Below are positions 19,919-28,554 of a DNA stretch of 64,000 bases, piece after piece. The stretch spans positions 62,001-126,000 of the forward strand of contig JAFRKA010000015.1 of assembly GCA_017432005.1 (NCBI GenBank), written 5' to 3'. The stretch comes from Erysipelotrichaceae bacterium. Lineage in GTDB: Bacteria > Bacillota_I > Bacilli_A > Erysipelotrichales > Erysipelotrichaceae. Position 1 is the stretch's first letter. The number at the start of each line of letters is the position of its first letter. Made by a program: the position numbers and the translations under genes. The notes below the pieces were generated by a model that was not told the DNA's origin, did not search any database, and saw only the letters and a list, made by a program, of their open reading frames with translations.

Positions 19919-20944
19919 CTATTCAAAGTATTCGGCTGTTTCGATCGGCTGGATCTTCGTGCAGTACGGAGCGAAGATGTTTTCCAGCTCACTGTAGTCA
20001 AGTCCGAGCGTCTCACAGATCTCGGTATTGATCGTGACGATGCCGTTATCGAAAGTCTTTACCGGCAGTTCACCAGGCGCTTTTTCATTTACCAGGATCT
20101 CACAGACCATGTCGGCTGTCTCTTTGCCCAGGTTGGCATAATCGACGCCATAGCCTGCAAAGGCTCCGTTGAGCGCAAAGGAATCGGCTCCGGCATAGTG
20201 TGGAATACCGGCTTTGGCCAGATCCTCATAGATGGACAGTTCTGCCGTCATGACGGTATTGTCGCTCGGAGTGAAGACGGCTTCGACTTTATCGGAGATC
20301 AGGGCCTGAGCTGCCAGTCTGATCTCATCGACATTGGTACCGGTCCTCTCGATCGTTTCGATGCCTTTTGCGTTCAGGATCTCTTTGGCCTGAGCGATCG
20401 GTGTAACGGAAGAATCCTGTGACAGGTCATAGAGCAGACCGACTTTCTTTATCTGAGGATTAAGAGCCGTGATCAGTTCCATCACTGCTGCCGTATCCAG
20501 ATAATCGGATGTACCGGTGATGTTTGCGCCCGGGTTTTCCAGCGAAGCGACGAGTTCCACAGCCAGCGGATCAGAAACGGCGGCAAAGACGACCGGGATC
20601 TGATTGTCTTCGGTCATTGCCTGCATATTCATGGCGACCGGTGTTGCGACACCGATCATCAGATCGACCTCATCGGCAATGAAGTTCTGAATGATCTGGG
20701 TCATGACGTTCGCATCGGCATTGGCATTGTCATAATTGATCTTGAAAGTCACACCGTTCTGCTTTCCCAGTTCTTCAAGTCGGGAAATGATGTTGTCGCA
20801 GATCTGATTCAGTGAAGCGTCATCGACATAGTTGCACAGACCGACCGTATAGACTTTTTCCGTTTGCGTGTTATCTTCCTTATCTGCACTGGAACACCCG
20901 CAGATCATAAACAGACATAAGATGATAGCCAACAGTTTTTTCAT
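19919..20944 (-). CDS. trpX: ABC substrate-binding lipoprotein (TrpX type)
   Basis: 341 residues of the ABC_sub_bind family (PF04392 by recognition). The signal ends in lipobox ICGC. Family signs are the ...FAAVSDPLAVELVASLENPGANITG... region in pieces and the late GVDYANLGKETADMV segment. AGGAGG lies 7 bases before the ATG. The T-box just upstream has a UGG specifier, matching the TrpXYZ tryptophan uptake systems described in other Bacillota. Confidence 0.88.
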   Translation of the reverse strand: MKKLLAIILCLFMICGCSSADKEDNTQTEKVYTVGLCNYVDDASLNQICDNIISRLEELGKQNGVTFKINYDNANADANVMTQIIQNFIADEVDLMIGVATPVAMNMQAMTEDNQIPVVFAAVSDPLAVELVASLENPGANITGTSDYLDTAAVMELITALNPQIKKVGLLYDLSQDSSVTPIAQAKEILNAKGIETIERTGTNVDEIRLAAQALISDKVEAVFTPSDNTVMTAELSIYEDLAKAGIPHYAGADSFALNGAFAGYGVDYANLGKETADMVCEILVNEKAPGELPVKTFDNGIVTINTEICETLGLDYSELENIFAPYCTKIQPIETAEYFE

Positions 20945-21234
20945 TACTCTTTCCTCCTGACAAATAAAAATCCTGTCCCTGATTGCTGGGACAGGATGTA
21001 TATTTTTCCTGCGGTGCCACCCGGCTTGGTATCAAAGATACCCACTTAGCGCATACTTACATATGCTGACAACTCTTACGCGATGTCTCTACGTCTCACA
21101 TACTCTCGTACGATTTCTGCTCGCCCTCAGAAGTCCATTCAGTCGCACTTTTCTGCTGCTTTCCACCCTTGACAGCTCTCTATGTGAATCTTTATGAGAC
21201 TTACTTACTCTTCCTCACAGGTTTAACTAATTCT
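20945..21234 (-). promoter_or_regulatory. T-box riboswitch, tryptophan specifier
   Basis: Leader of the trpXYZ-like operon. On the minus strand it shows a stem I with the AGAGAGCTG and GGTGGAAAGC landmarks, then the specifier UGG at 21137-21135 in GAA-UGG-ACTTCTGAG. The T-box bulge CCGGGTGGCACCGC lies at about 21024-21011. A terminator has a 10-bp stem ATCCTGTCCC/GGGACAGGAT (20997-20970) and TTTTTATTT. Uncharged tRNA-Trp would stabilise the antiterminator and turn transport on. Confidence 0.95.
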
Positions 21235-21259
21235 ATTTCGTATCACGTGAAGATGTCAA
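21230..21259 (-). promoter_or_regulatory. Promoter of the T-box operon
   Basis: -35 TTGACA at 21259-21254, an 18-base spacer and -10 TAGAAT at 21235-21230 on the minus strand. Confidence 0.8.
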
Positions 21260-21283
21260 TACTTTTGACCTGAAGCCTGATTC

Positions 21284-21311
21284 TTGTTTCTGAGCCTGCT
21301 GCGTTTATAAT
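21284..21311 (+). promoter_or_regulatory. Promoter of the nucleoside kinase gene
   Basis: -35 TTGTTT at 21284-21289, a 16-base spacer and TATAAT at 21306-21311. AAGGAAG lies about 9 bases before the ATG at 21335, so this transcript has a normal leader. Confidence 0.65.
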
Positions 21312-21334
21312 AGTTGTGTAAGGAAGTACCTATT

Positions 21335-22993
21335 ATGACTAACAATGCGAAAATACTTAATCTCAAAGACAGGACTCTGACTTTTGAAAACAGGATCAGA
21401 GTCGAGGAACTGCTGAAGCAGGTCCAGGATGAACTGCCTTATCCGATATATCTGGCCAAGCTGGATAATGCCTACCGTGCTCTGACGCATATCACCGAAC
21501 ACGACTGTTCGATCGAATTCCTCGATCTGCGCAATCAGGAAGCCTGGCTGGTCTATCAGAACTCGCTGATCCTGATCTTCATCAAAGCCGTTCACGATGT
21601 CCTGGGCAAGAAGGTCCTGGTCACCGTCAACAATTCTCTGAACAAAGGTCTCTACATCACTTCAAGCCACAAGTTCAATGAAGATGATGTGAATGCGGTA
21701 AAACAGCGGATGGATGAGATCGTCAAGGCCGATCTGCCGATCGTCAAGGAACATATGACCAAGGAAGGCGCCAGACAGCTGGCCCGCAGGCAGAAGCTCT
21801 CCGAAGCCAACAAGCTGCTGGATTCCATCACCAATATCGACGATATCGAAATATATTCCCTGGAAGACGAAGTACAGATCTTCTACAACCTGCTGGTACC
21901 GTCGACCGGCTATGTGAAATTATATGATCTGAACATCTACCGCAACGGACTGATCTTAAGATACCCGCATCCCGGCAACCCCAACGAGATCCCGCCTTAC
22001 GAGGAACAGGAGATGCTTTATAACGCCTTCTCCGAAGCGACCAAATGGGGTCAGCTGATGAACGTAAATTTCGTCTGTGATCTGAATGAACGGATCATCT
22101 TTGACAGATCGGAAGATATGATCCTGATGCAGGAAGCACTGCATGAGAAACGCATAAGCAATATCGCCGACATGATCTGTGAAAAGAATGCCCATGTCGT
22201 TCTGATCTGCGGACCGAGTTCTTCAGGCAAGACCACCTTTGCGAAGAGACTGTGCATCCAGCTGCATGTCAACGGATTCAAGACCCTGTACATGGGTACC
22301 GATGACTACTACAAGGAATACAGTGAGAGAGTCTATGACGAGAACGGTGAAGTCGATCTCGAAAGCATCAGAGCCATCGATACACAACTGTTCATGAGAC
22401 AGATCAACGAACTTCTGGAAGGTAAGGAAGTCGATCTGCCGCATTATGATTTCTCCATCCCGGGCAAGGTCTTCGGTGAAAGGATCACCAAGATCGACAA
22501 GAACACCATTATCGTCATCGAAGGTATCCATGCGATGAATGATGAACTCACCTGCAATATCCCGGATGCCGAGAAATTCAAGATCTACATCTCGCCATTC
22601 ACGCCGATCTCTATCGATCATCACAACCGTATCTCAACGACCGATGCCAGACTGATCAGAAGGATGGTCAGAGACCACAAGTTCAGATCATCTCCGGCTC
22701 AGCGTACCATCTCGATGTGGCCGAAGGTCAGATCTTCAGAAGATTCGAATATCTTCCCGTACAGTGCCAAGGCCGACGTTTTCTTCAACTCCAACTGTAT
22801 CTATGAAACATCTGTCTTAAAGAAGTATGCGGAACCTCTCTTAAAGAGGATACAGCGTAATGAACCGGAGTACGGTGAAGCACAAAGAATACTGAGTTTC
22901 CTCAAGTATTTCGACCCGATCTATGATGATTCGATGATCCCGAACAACTCGATCATCAGGGAATTCATCGGCGGTTCTGTCATCGTCAAATAA
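21335..22993 (+). CDS. Nucleoside kinase with threonyl-tRNA synthetase-like N-terminal domains
   Basis: 552 residues. About the first 270 resemble the TGS and second additional domains of threonyl-tRNA synthetase. The C-terminal part is a uridine-kinase-like P-loop kinase: GPSSSGKTTF, TDDYYKEY, HYDFSIPGKV, VIEGIHAMN and TTDARLIRRMVRD. This build is common in Bacillota and usually annotated as nucleoside (uridine) kinase. The in-frame TGT-AAG-GAA stretch upstream of the ATG holds the ribosome site and is not coding. Confidence 0.87.
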   Translation: MTNNAKILNLKDRTLTFENRIRVEELLKQVQDELPYPIYLAKLDNAYRALTHITEHDCSIEFLDLRNQEAWLVYQNSLILIFIKAVHDVLGKKVLVTVNNSLNKGLYITSSHKFNEDDVNAVKQRMDEIVKADLPIVKEHMTKEGARQLARRQKLSEANKLLDSITNIDDIEIYSLEDEVQIFYNLLVPSTGYVKLYDLNIYRNGLILRYPHPGNPNEIPPYEEQEMLYNAFSEATKWGQLMNVNFVCDLNERIIFDRSEDMILMQEALHEKRISNIADMICEKNAHVVLICGPSSSGKTTFAKRLCIQLHVNGFKTLYMGTDDYYKEYSERVYDENGEVDLESIRAIDTQLFMRQINELLEGKEVDLPHYDFSIPGKVFGERITKIDKNTIIVIEGIHAMNDELTCNIPDAEKFKIYISPFTPISIDHHNRISTTDARLIRRMVRDHKFRSSPAQRTISMWPKVRSSEDSNIFPYSAKADVFFNSNCIYETSVLKKYAEPLLKRIQRNEPEYGEAQRILSFLKYFDPIYDDSMIPNNSIIREFIGGSVIVK

Positions 22994-23002
22994 CGATCCC
23001 TG

Positions 23003-23030
23003 AAACAATGGCCTGAAGACCATTGTTTTT
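23003..23030 (+). terminator. Terminator after the nucleoside kinase
   Basis: 9-bp stem AAACAATGG/CCATTGTTT with an 8-base loop and a T-run. Confidence 0.88.
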
Positions 23031-23041
23031 ACTGTAAAAAC

Positions 23042-23067
23042 AGCTTACTTAAACGTTTAAGTAAGCT
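23042..23067. promoter_or_regulatory. Perfect 26-bp palindrome upstream of the adhesin operon
   Basis: The sequence AGCTTACTTAAAC and its exact complement, centred on ACGT, 20 bases before the likely -35. No T-run follows on the plus strand, though GTTTTT follows on the minus strand. It could be a repressor operator or an insulating terminator against minus-strand transcription. The centre AAACGTTT recalls LacI-family sites but the flanks do not match cre. Confidence 0.6.
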
Positions 23068-23087
23068 CGAAAAATAACCTTAATATA

Positions 23088-23117
23088 TAGACACCATTTT
23101 TAAATAAAATATATAAT
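23088..23117 (+). promoter_or_regulatory. Promoter of the adhesin-SipW operon
   Basis: -35 TAGACA at 23088-23093, an 18-base spacer and TATAAT at 23112-23117, giving a leader of about 88 bases. The leader holds an imperfect dyad, GTGTGAAACTTACAC, near 23163-23177. Confidence 0.7.
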
Positions 23118-23211
23118 TATATTAACGAATTATGCGCTTTTTTCATGGTTTGATCTTTTTGAGTGTGAAACTTACACCGATCGATCAGAAAGAATATTGG
23201 GGTAAATGATT

Positions 23212-26200
23212 ATGAGAAAGAAAAGATTCCTGAATCTCAGTAAACTTCTGATTATTGCAGCACTGTTTGCATGTGTTTTTTCATACCGCATTTATGCGGA
23301 AGAACCAAAGAATGAAGGTTCAGGTACCGATGATACAGTGAACACTGAAGGTACAGGATCTGGAGGAAACGATTCTTCCGGTAACGGTAGCGGAAACCAG
23401 GGTGAAGGAAGTGGTCCTTTCAGCAATGACAATGGAAACCAGAATGAAGGAACTGATTCTTCTGGCAACGCAGGTACTGGAAATGATCCTGCTGCTCCTG
23501 CTTTAACAACAGTGGCAGGAACAGGAGCATATTCTACGACTCCTGGTTCAAACAGTGGCAACGACGAAGGCAATGGTCAGAATGGCAATGGTGGTGATGC
23601 ACCGAAGAGCCCAACTGTTAAAGAAGCTGGTGATTTTTTGGTTACCGGTCCGGATGAAAACAGTGAGTTTGATGAAGAAAAAGGTGTTCTGGTAATTAAA
23701 GGTGATGTCAGTGTAAAAAATAAAGATGATGTTGAAATAACAGGCCAGAGCATTATTGTTTCTGCAAGCTGCACTGTTGTTCTGGAAGGAATCAATATCG
23801 AGGCAGCTAAAGGACCCGCTATTCTTATCGGATCTCCGAATAATGTCACTTTAGCATTAGCGGATAATACGGTTAATACCGTAACCGGAGCTCCAGGTGT
23901 AAACGTCAACGCAACTAAAGGCTCTTTTGCCGGAATAGAAGTTGAATTTGAATTTGAAGACACAGAAACCCCCGCCAATAAAATGGCTTCTCTGACGATT
24001 AACGGAAATGGTACTTTAAATGCGACCGGAAACGCTAATGCTGCAGGTATCGGCGGAAGCAACAGCGCCGGAGGAAGTAAAGGCAGAGGATTATACGGCA
24101 ATATTACAATTGACAGCGGAACTATAAATGCCACAGGTACAGGCGGAGGAGCCGGTATAGGATCCAGCAATAATCCGAATGGTGGAACCAGCATCGGTTC
24201 TTTTAAAGCAACCGGATATAATACCTGGGGAACAATAACGATCAACGGTGGTAAAGTAACTGCTAGAGCAGGCAATGCTGCAGGTATCGGTGGCGGTAAT
24301 CACGTTGACAGCGGAAAGATAATCATCAATGGCGGAACTATAGACGCAAAAGGTAACTCTGGCATCGGATGTGGTACCGGTTCGTCAAAAAACATGGGTA
24401 ACAATGATGATAGCAACAAAGGACCAGGTTACTATTTTGTGGATATTGAAATAAACGGCGGAGACATAACTGCAACTGCAAGTGGAGATGATAACTGGGG
24501 CGGCGCCGGCATCGGTGGCGGAGGTTATGCTGACGCAATTATTAAGATCACTGGTGGAACAATCAAAGCTCAAGGTGGAAGTTGCAAAGATCATAATTCA
24601 TTCCATCATGGTGGTGCCGGTATCGGCGGTGGATATGAAAGTCATGCCAATATAACCATTACCGGCGGTACTATTTATGCATATGCCGGATATTCTGCAG
24701 CTGCTGGTATCGGCAGTGGAGGTACACCAAACTCAAATCCAGACAGAGGTAATACAGGCAGAAGTACGGTAGAAGGAGTAACCAGACTTACAGAAACTGA
24801 AATTTTAATCAGTGGTGGAGAAGTTCATGCCTTCGCTTATCCGGAGAATTATGATAGTACTGTTGCGGTCTGTGACAGAGGTGGTGCAGGCATAGGTGGA
24901 GGAACTGGAGCAGATAAGGTAACAGTTACCATTACCGGAGGAACAGTTGAGGCCTGGGGTGCCCCTTCAAATGAAGATGATATGAATGGTGGAGCTGGTG
25001 GTGGAGCTGGTATCGGCTCAGGTTTATATGCACCAAATCTAACAATTCCTGGCACAAATAACAAAGAATCTGCTAAGTATCAGGTTGAAACTGATGTCGA
25101 TATTTCCATTACCGGAGGAACAGTACTTGCTGTTGGCGGATGGGGAGCTGCTGGTATTGGTTCCGGTGCCAGAAACAAAATGGCAAACACCATAATAATC
25201 GACAACGAGAAAGCAGATGTTGTAGCTTATGCAGATGGAACAAAATTCGCAATAGATACAAGAGATCTTCATGAAGACGGATCAACTACCAGTCATACTG
25301 AAGGAAGAACGATTACCGGATACATGTTACAGGGAACGCTTGTTCATGATTATTCACAACCGGAAGGCGAAACAACTTTAAATCAGAATACTGAAGGTTT
25401 GGATGATATTCAGGTCATCAACGATGAAACTAATGAAAAGAGAATTCTTACAGGTATGCCTTCAGGATATCGTTCTTTTGCAACGACCGTTTCAGAGCAG
25501 GGTATCTATACTGTCTATACAGATTCTGAGCACATTTCAAATGGCGGTGGCAGATATTTTACGGAATATGACTATGATGTGATTCCTGATACTTATTGGG
25601 ATGAAAACATAGATTATGGCAGACTTGTACAATATGCTGTTGGAGATAAAAAGGATCAGTTATCAGATAATTTCTATTTGTATCCGGTTAAATCAATCGT
25701 TGTAAGTAAAGAAGTAAACACTGAAGATGGTCTGGATGTAACAGGAATTAATCTTGCAGCTTATTTTACTATCAGAGAAAAGAAATATGATCTAGATGGC
25801 AATAAGATTACAACCGATGAAGTCTATCTAAAGATAAAAAAAGGTGAGGACATGGTTAGATGGATACAGTCTATCGAAATAGTAAATGGCGTTCCACAGA
25901 ATAAAGTGTATTTCACCAATATTGAAGATAAGACTTACGAAATCCTAGAAGTAGATGAAAAAGGAGAACCGCTCAATACTAAAACAGGTTCTATACCTTA
26001 TGGCGAAATCATTTTAAAGAAGATAAGTACCAAACATGGTGATTTAATACATCCGGATCAGGAGGACCAAAGTTATACATTGGATAACGATGGCATAATT
26101 TCTGCACAGGTCTGGACCGATTATGTAACAGTTGTAAACACTTATGGTATTGATAACAAAGCTGATATTGTGATCAGAAAGATCCTGCCGGCAGAATACA

Positions 26201-26586
26201 GATTTGATCAGTATACTGATATGACAGTCGTATTCAAAGTTCAGGTCGTCAACAACGACGGTGTGACTTACGAAAACCATGTTGGTCTGACTATGGACAC
26301 TGACAGTGCAAGATGGGACAGTGACCTCAATGCTTATGTATATGAAAAGAAACTGAAAGATGTTCCGTTCAATCCGTTAACTGATGAATTCAATGTTGAA
26401 GAAGTCTATACAGCCGGTTATGAAGGAACAGTCAATGCCATCAATCTGATAATAGAAGAAAAGAACAAGTATTATCGTGTTGATACTGTTAACACGGTCA
26501 AGGATTATATTCCAACTACCGGAGCAGTTAACTCATACAGCAACAAGGCCTATGTTCCACAGGCTGTTGAGGAAGGAGGCGAATGA
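23212..26586 (+). CDS. Giant secreted repeat adhesin
   Basis: About 1124 residues. The signal ends near RIYAEEP. A Gly/Asn/Ser/Glu-rich linker runs to about residue 135. About residues 265-690 hold ten AGIGG/AGIGS units, most followed by an I-T-G-G-T-I/V-x-A strand, as in a right-handed beta-helix or carbohydrate-binding surface domain. The C-terminal third looks like collagen-binding-B-type beta-sandwiches. The end carries YIPTTG but has no membrane helix or basic tail, so normal sortase anchoring is not possible as read. GGGG at 23199 fits the ATG at 23212 better than the one at 23206. Base composition is richer in A and T than neighbouring genes, which may mean transfer. Confidence 0.85.
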   Translation: MRKKRFLNLSKLLIIAALFACVFSYRIYAEEPKNEGSGTDDTVNTEGTGSGGNDSSGNGSGNQGEGSGPFSNDNGNQNEGTDSSGNAGTGNDPAAPALTTVAGTGAYSTTPGSNSGNDEGNGQNGNGGDAPKSPTVKEAGDFLVTGPDENSEFDEEKGVLVIKGDVSVKNKDDVEITGQSIIVSASCTVVLEGINIEAAKGPAILIGSPNNVTLALADNTVNTVTGAPGVNVNATKGSFAGIEVEFEFEDTETPANKMASLTINGNGTLNATGNANAAGIGGSNSAGGSKGRGLYGNITIDSGTINATGTGGGAGIGSSNNPNGGTSIGSFKATGYNTWGTITINGGKVTARAGNAAGIGGGNHVDSGKIIINGGTIDAKGNSGIGCGTGSSKNMGNNDDSNKGPGYYFVDIEINGGDITATASGDDNWGGAGIGGGGYADAIIKITGGTIKAQGGSCKDHNSFHHGGAGIGGGYESHANITITGGTIYAYAGYSAAAGIGSGGTPNSNPDRGNTGRSTVEGVTRLTETEILISGGEVHAFAYPENYDSTVAVCDRGGAGIGGGTGADKVTVTITGGTVEAWGAPSNEDDMNGGAGGGAGIGSGLYAPNLTIPGTNNKESAKYQVETDVDISITGGTVLAVGGWGAAGIGSGARNKMANTIIIDNEKADVVAYADGTKFAIDTRDLHEDGSTTSHTEGRTITGYMLQGTLVHDYSQPEGETTLNQNTEGLDDIQVINDETNEKRILTGMPSGYRSFATTVSEQGIYTVYTDSEHISNGGGRYFTEYDYDVIPDTYWDENIDYGRLVQYAVGDKKDQLSDNFYLYPVKSIVVSKEVNTEDGLDVTGINLAAYFTIREKKYDLDGNKITTDEVYLKIKKGEDMVRWIQSIEIVNGVPQNKVYFTNIEDKTYEILEVDEKGEPLNTKTGSIPYGEIILKKISTKHGDLIHPDQEDQSYTLDNDGIISAQVWTDYVTVVNTYGIDNKADIVIRKILPAEYRFDQYTDMTVVFKVQVVNNDGVTYENHVGLTMDTDSARWDSDLNAYVYEKKLKDVPFNPLTDEFNVEEVYTAGYEGTVNAINLIIEEKNKYYRVDTVNTVKDYIPTTGAVNSYSNKAYVPQAVEEGGE

Positions 26587-26588
26587 TC

Positions 26589-27110
26589 ATGAAGATGAAT
26601 AAAACCATTCTGTTCTCTATTCTGTTTGTAGCTGTATCGCTGTTTATGTTTACGACAGTATCCAAGAGCGGTGCCTGGTTCTCCAGTTACAGAGAACTTG
26701 ATGGCGGTGCCAATCTGAGGCTTTCTCATGAGACGACTATTATTGAGCAGATCGATGATGGTAACAAGACCATAGAAGTATATAATTCCGGAGAAACGGA
26801 TGTGGTCGTGAGACTTCAGATCTTTGGAGGAAATTTTGTAAATATCGAAGCCGGAAAAGACTGGACCAAGTCCGGAGACTGGTATTACTACAGCAAAGTA
26901 CTTAAAGCCGGAGAATACAGTGACCGCGGTAATGATGGCGCCGGTATCATCAAAGCAACAGTAATCGGTGATGGTACTCCGAATTTCGACTTTGACGTAA
27001 TCGTCATTGTAGAAGCTGAAAGAGCTGTCTATGACAGCCAGCAGCTGATCGCTCCTTTAGAGACATGGGATATCGAATATCCTGTTTCGGGACAGGGAGG
27101 TAATGCGTAA
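26589..27110 (+). CDS. Small TasA/CalY-like secreted protein 1
   Basis: 173 residues. A basic-hydrophobic signal leads into SKSGAWFSSYRELDGG, like the processing region of SipW-dependent fibre proteins (an aromatic pair shortly after the membrane core, then an acidic turn). A compact beta-rich domain follows, including IEVYNSGETDVVVRLQI. Such proteins form extracellular fibres in bacilli. GGAGG at 26575-26579, within the adhesin's last codons, is 9 bases before the chosen ATG. The link to TasA is by N-terminal pattern and the SipW neighbour, not by overall similarity. Confidence 0.65.
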   Translation: MKMNKTILFSILFVAVSLFMFTTVSKSGAWFSSYRELDGGANLRLSHETTIIEQIDDGNKTIEVYNSGETDVVVRLQIFGGNFVNIEAGKDWTKSGDWYYYSKVLKAGEYSDRGNDGAGIIKATVIGDGTPNFDFDVIVIVEAERAVYDSQQLIAPLETWDIEYPVSGQGGNA

Positions 27111-27868
27111 TGGTTAAAAGATCTATTGCGATATTTACACTGACATTATCCTTTGCGATGCTGCTGTTTGCAGGAATGCAGTTGTCAGAAACAAGATCTG
27201 CTCCTAACCCTGGAACAGAGAACTATAATACTTCGCTTTCTATTTCAACACTCGATATTATGGCTGTTGATGAAAAAGGCAATGAAGTAAAAGAATTATT
27301 GAGCAGTTACAGTGGAAAAGAAACGCTGGAACTTGGAATGCTTTATCCTGAATATCTGGCTGCAGAAAACATTGGAAGAAGCGATGAATATGTCAGAGCT
27401 ATCGTCCGTAAATACTGGACAGATATGAATGGCAATAAAGTTACCAAAGTCGATGCAAAGACAGAAAACAACACTGTCACCAAAACAGAAGCTATCGATC
27501 CGGAATACATCATTCTGGAAGGAAGAGATGCTTCATGGCAGCTGGATGAGAATACTTCCGCAAGAGAAACAAAGATCTATTACTGGAAGAACAAACTTGC
27601 TGCCAGGGAAACTACCGGTGCACTGATGACCGGTATCAAGATCTCCAAAGATGTTCGTGATCATTACGTAGAAACGATCAAAGAGACAGAGAACAGCAAG
27701 ACTATCACTGTCACTTATCTCTACGATAATCTCAAGCTCAATCTGGAAATCGAGATCCAGTCAGTTCAGGCCAATGAAAATGCGATCAGAAGTATCTGGG
27801 GAGTCGATTATCTTTCTGTTGAAGGTGATACCCTCAAGATAAACGGACAAGGAGGCTCAAATGAATAA
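27110..27868 (+). CDS. TasA/CalY-like secreted protein 2
   Basis: 252 residues with an N-terminal signal (MVKRSIAIFTLTLSF, hydrophobic to about residue 25) and a soluble, charged mature part. YNTSLSISTLDIMAVDEKG near residue 45 resembles the first strand of SipW-dependent fibre proteins. There is no anchor. It shares one base with the gene before and overlaps the next by 8 bases, so synthesis is tightly coupled. Specific function is unknown; a fibre subunit or cap is the best guess from context. Confidence 0.6.
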   Translation: MVKRSIAIFTLTLSFAMLLFAGMQLSETRSAPNPGTENYNTSLSISTLDIMAVDEKGNEVKELLSSYSGKETLELGMLYPEYLAAENIGRSDEYVRAIVRKYWTDMNGNKVTKVDAKTENNTVTKTEAIDPEYIILEGRDASWQLDENTSARETKIYYWKNKLAARETTGALMTGIKISKDVRDHYVETIKETENSKTITVTYLYDNLKLNLEIEIQSVQANENAIRSIWGVDYLSVEGDTLKINGQGGSNE

Positions 27869-28553
27869 GATATTCAAACTTGTAATGTGTTCCTTGTTGC
27901 TGAGTCTGCTGTGTATGAATATCATATCGGCAGCAGACGGCGGAGTCGTATATGACGGCAAGAAGATAAAAGTTACCGGTGAAGCTGATTTCCGTGAGCT
28001 TCTTCCGGGTGAGGAAGTATCATTCAATGTGGTATTATCCAACACTTCCAACAAGAAGACGGAATGGTATATCTCCAATGAAGTTCTTTCTTCCTTTGAA
28101 GAGAGCAAGAATAAACCGTCAGATGGCGGTTATACCTATAAGCTTTCTTATAATGGAAAGGAACTGTATAACTCCGAGAATATCGGTGGTAAAGATCTTA
28201 ACGGTCTCAAGCAGCTGAATGATGAGACCAACGGCAAGTTCTTCTATCTCGGTTCACTTGATCCGAAGGCTACAGGAACGATCTCTGTGACAGTTGGCCT
28301 TGACGGTGAATCACAGGCTAACGACTATATGGAAGCCATGGCCGATCTGCAGATGAAGTTTGCAGTAGAAGAGGAGAAAGCCAGCAAGATCACTTCCAAG
28401 AAAACAGTCAGATATTATATGCCTAATACCGGTATAGAGGAAGCTGCACAGAAGAAAGAACTGACAGCATACTACCTGATCATTGCAGCAGCTATGATCA
28501 TGATGTCGGCATCAAGTGCTTATCTGATCCATACCAGAAAGGAGGCCAGGTAA
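27861..28553 (+). CDS. Surface protein with LPXTG-like (MPNTG) anchor
   Basis: 230 residues: a signal ending near IISAADGG, a domain whose LLPGEEVSFNVVLSNTSNKKTEWYI is in the style of TasA-like and NEAT-adjacent beta-sandwiches, then MPNTG, a membrane helix and the basic tail HTRKEAR. That order (motif, helix, positive tail) is a sortase sorting signal with Met replacing Leu. No sortase gene lies in the window. GGAGG is 6 bases before the ATG. It may anchor the fibre made by the neighbouring genes. Confidence 0.7.
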   Translation: MNKIFKLVMCSLLLSLLCMNIISAADGGVVYDGKKIKVTGEADFRELLPGEEVSFNVVLSNTSNKKTEWYISNEVLSSFEESKNKPSDGGYTYKLSYNGKELYNSENIGGKDLNGLKQLNDETNGKFFYLGSLDPKATGTISVTVGLDGESQANDYMEAMADLQMKFAVEEEKASKITSKKTVRYYMPNTGIEEAAQKKELTAYYLIIAAAMIMMSASSAYLIHTRKEAR

Positions 28554-28554
28554 G

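Noticed and set aside
23577-24275. Long minus-strand frame rich in Pro and Leu opposite the adhesin
   Set aside because: It mirrors the glycine-rich repeats of the plus-strand gene, has no ribosome site and no independent family.
24000-25270. CRISPR-like regular repeats
   Set aside because: The repeats are protein-level, imperfect in DNA and in frame; spacing varies and no cas genes are present.
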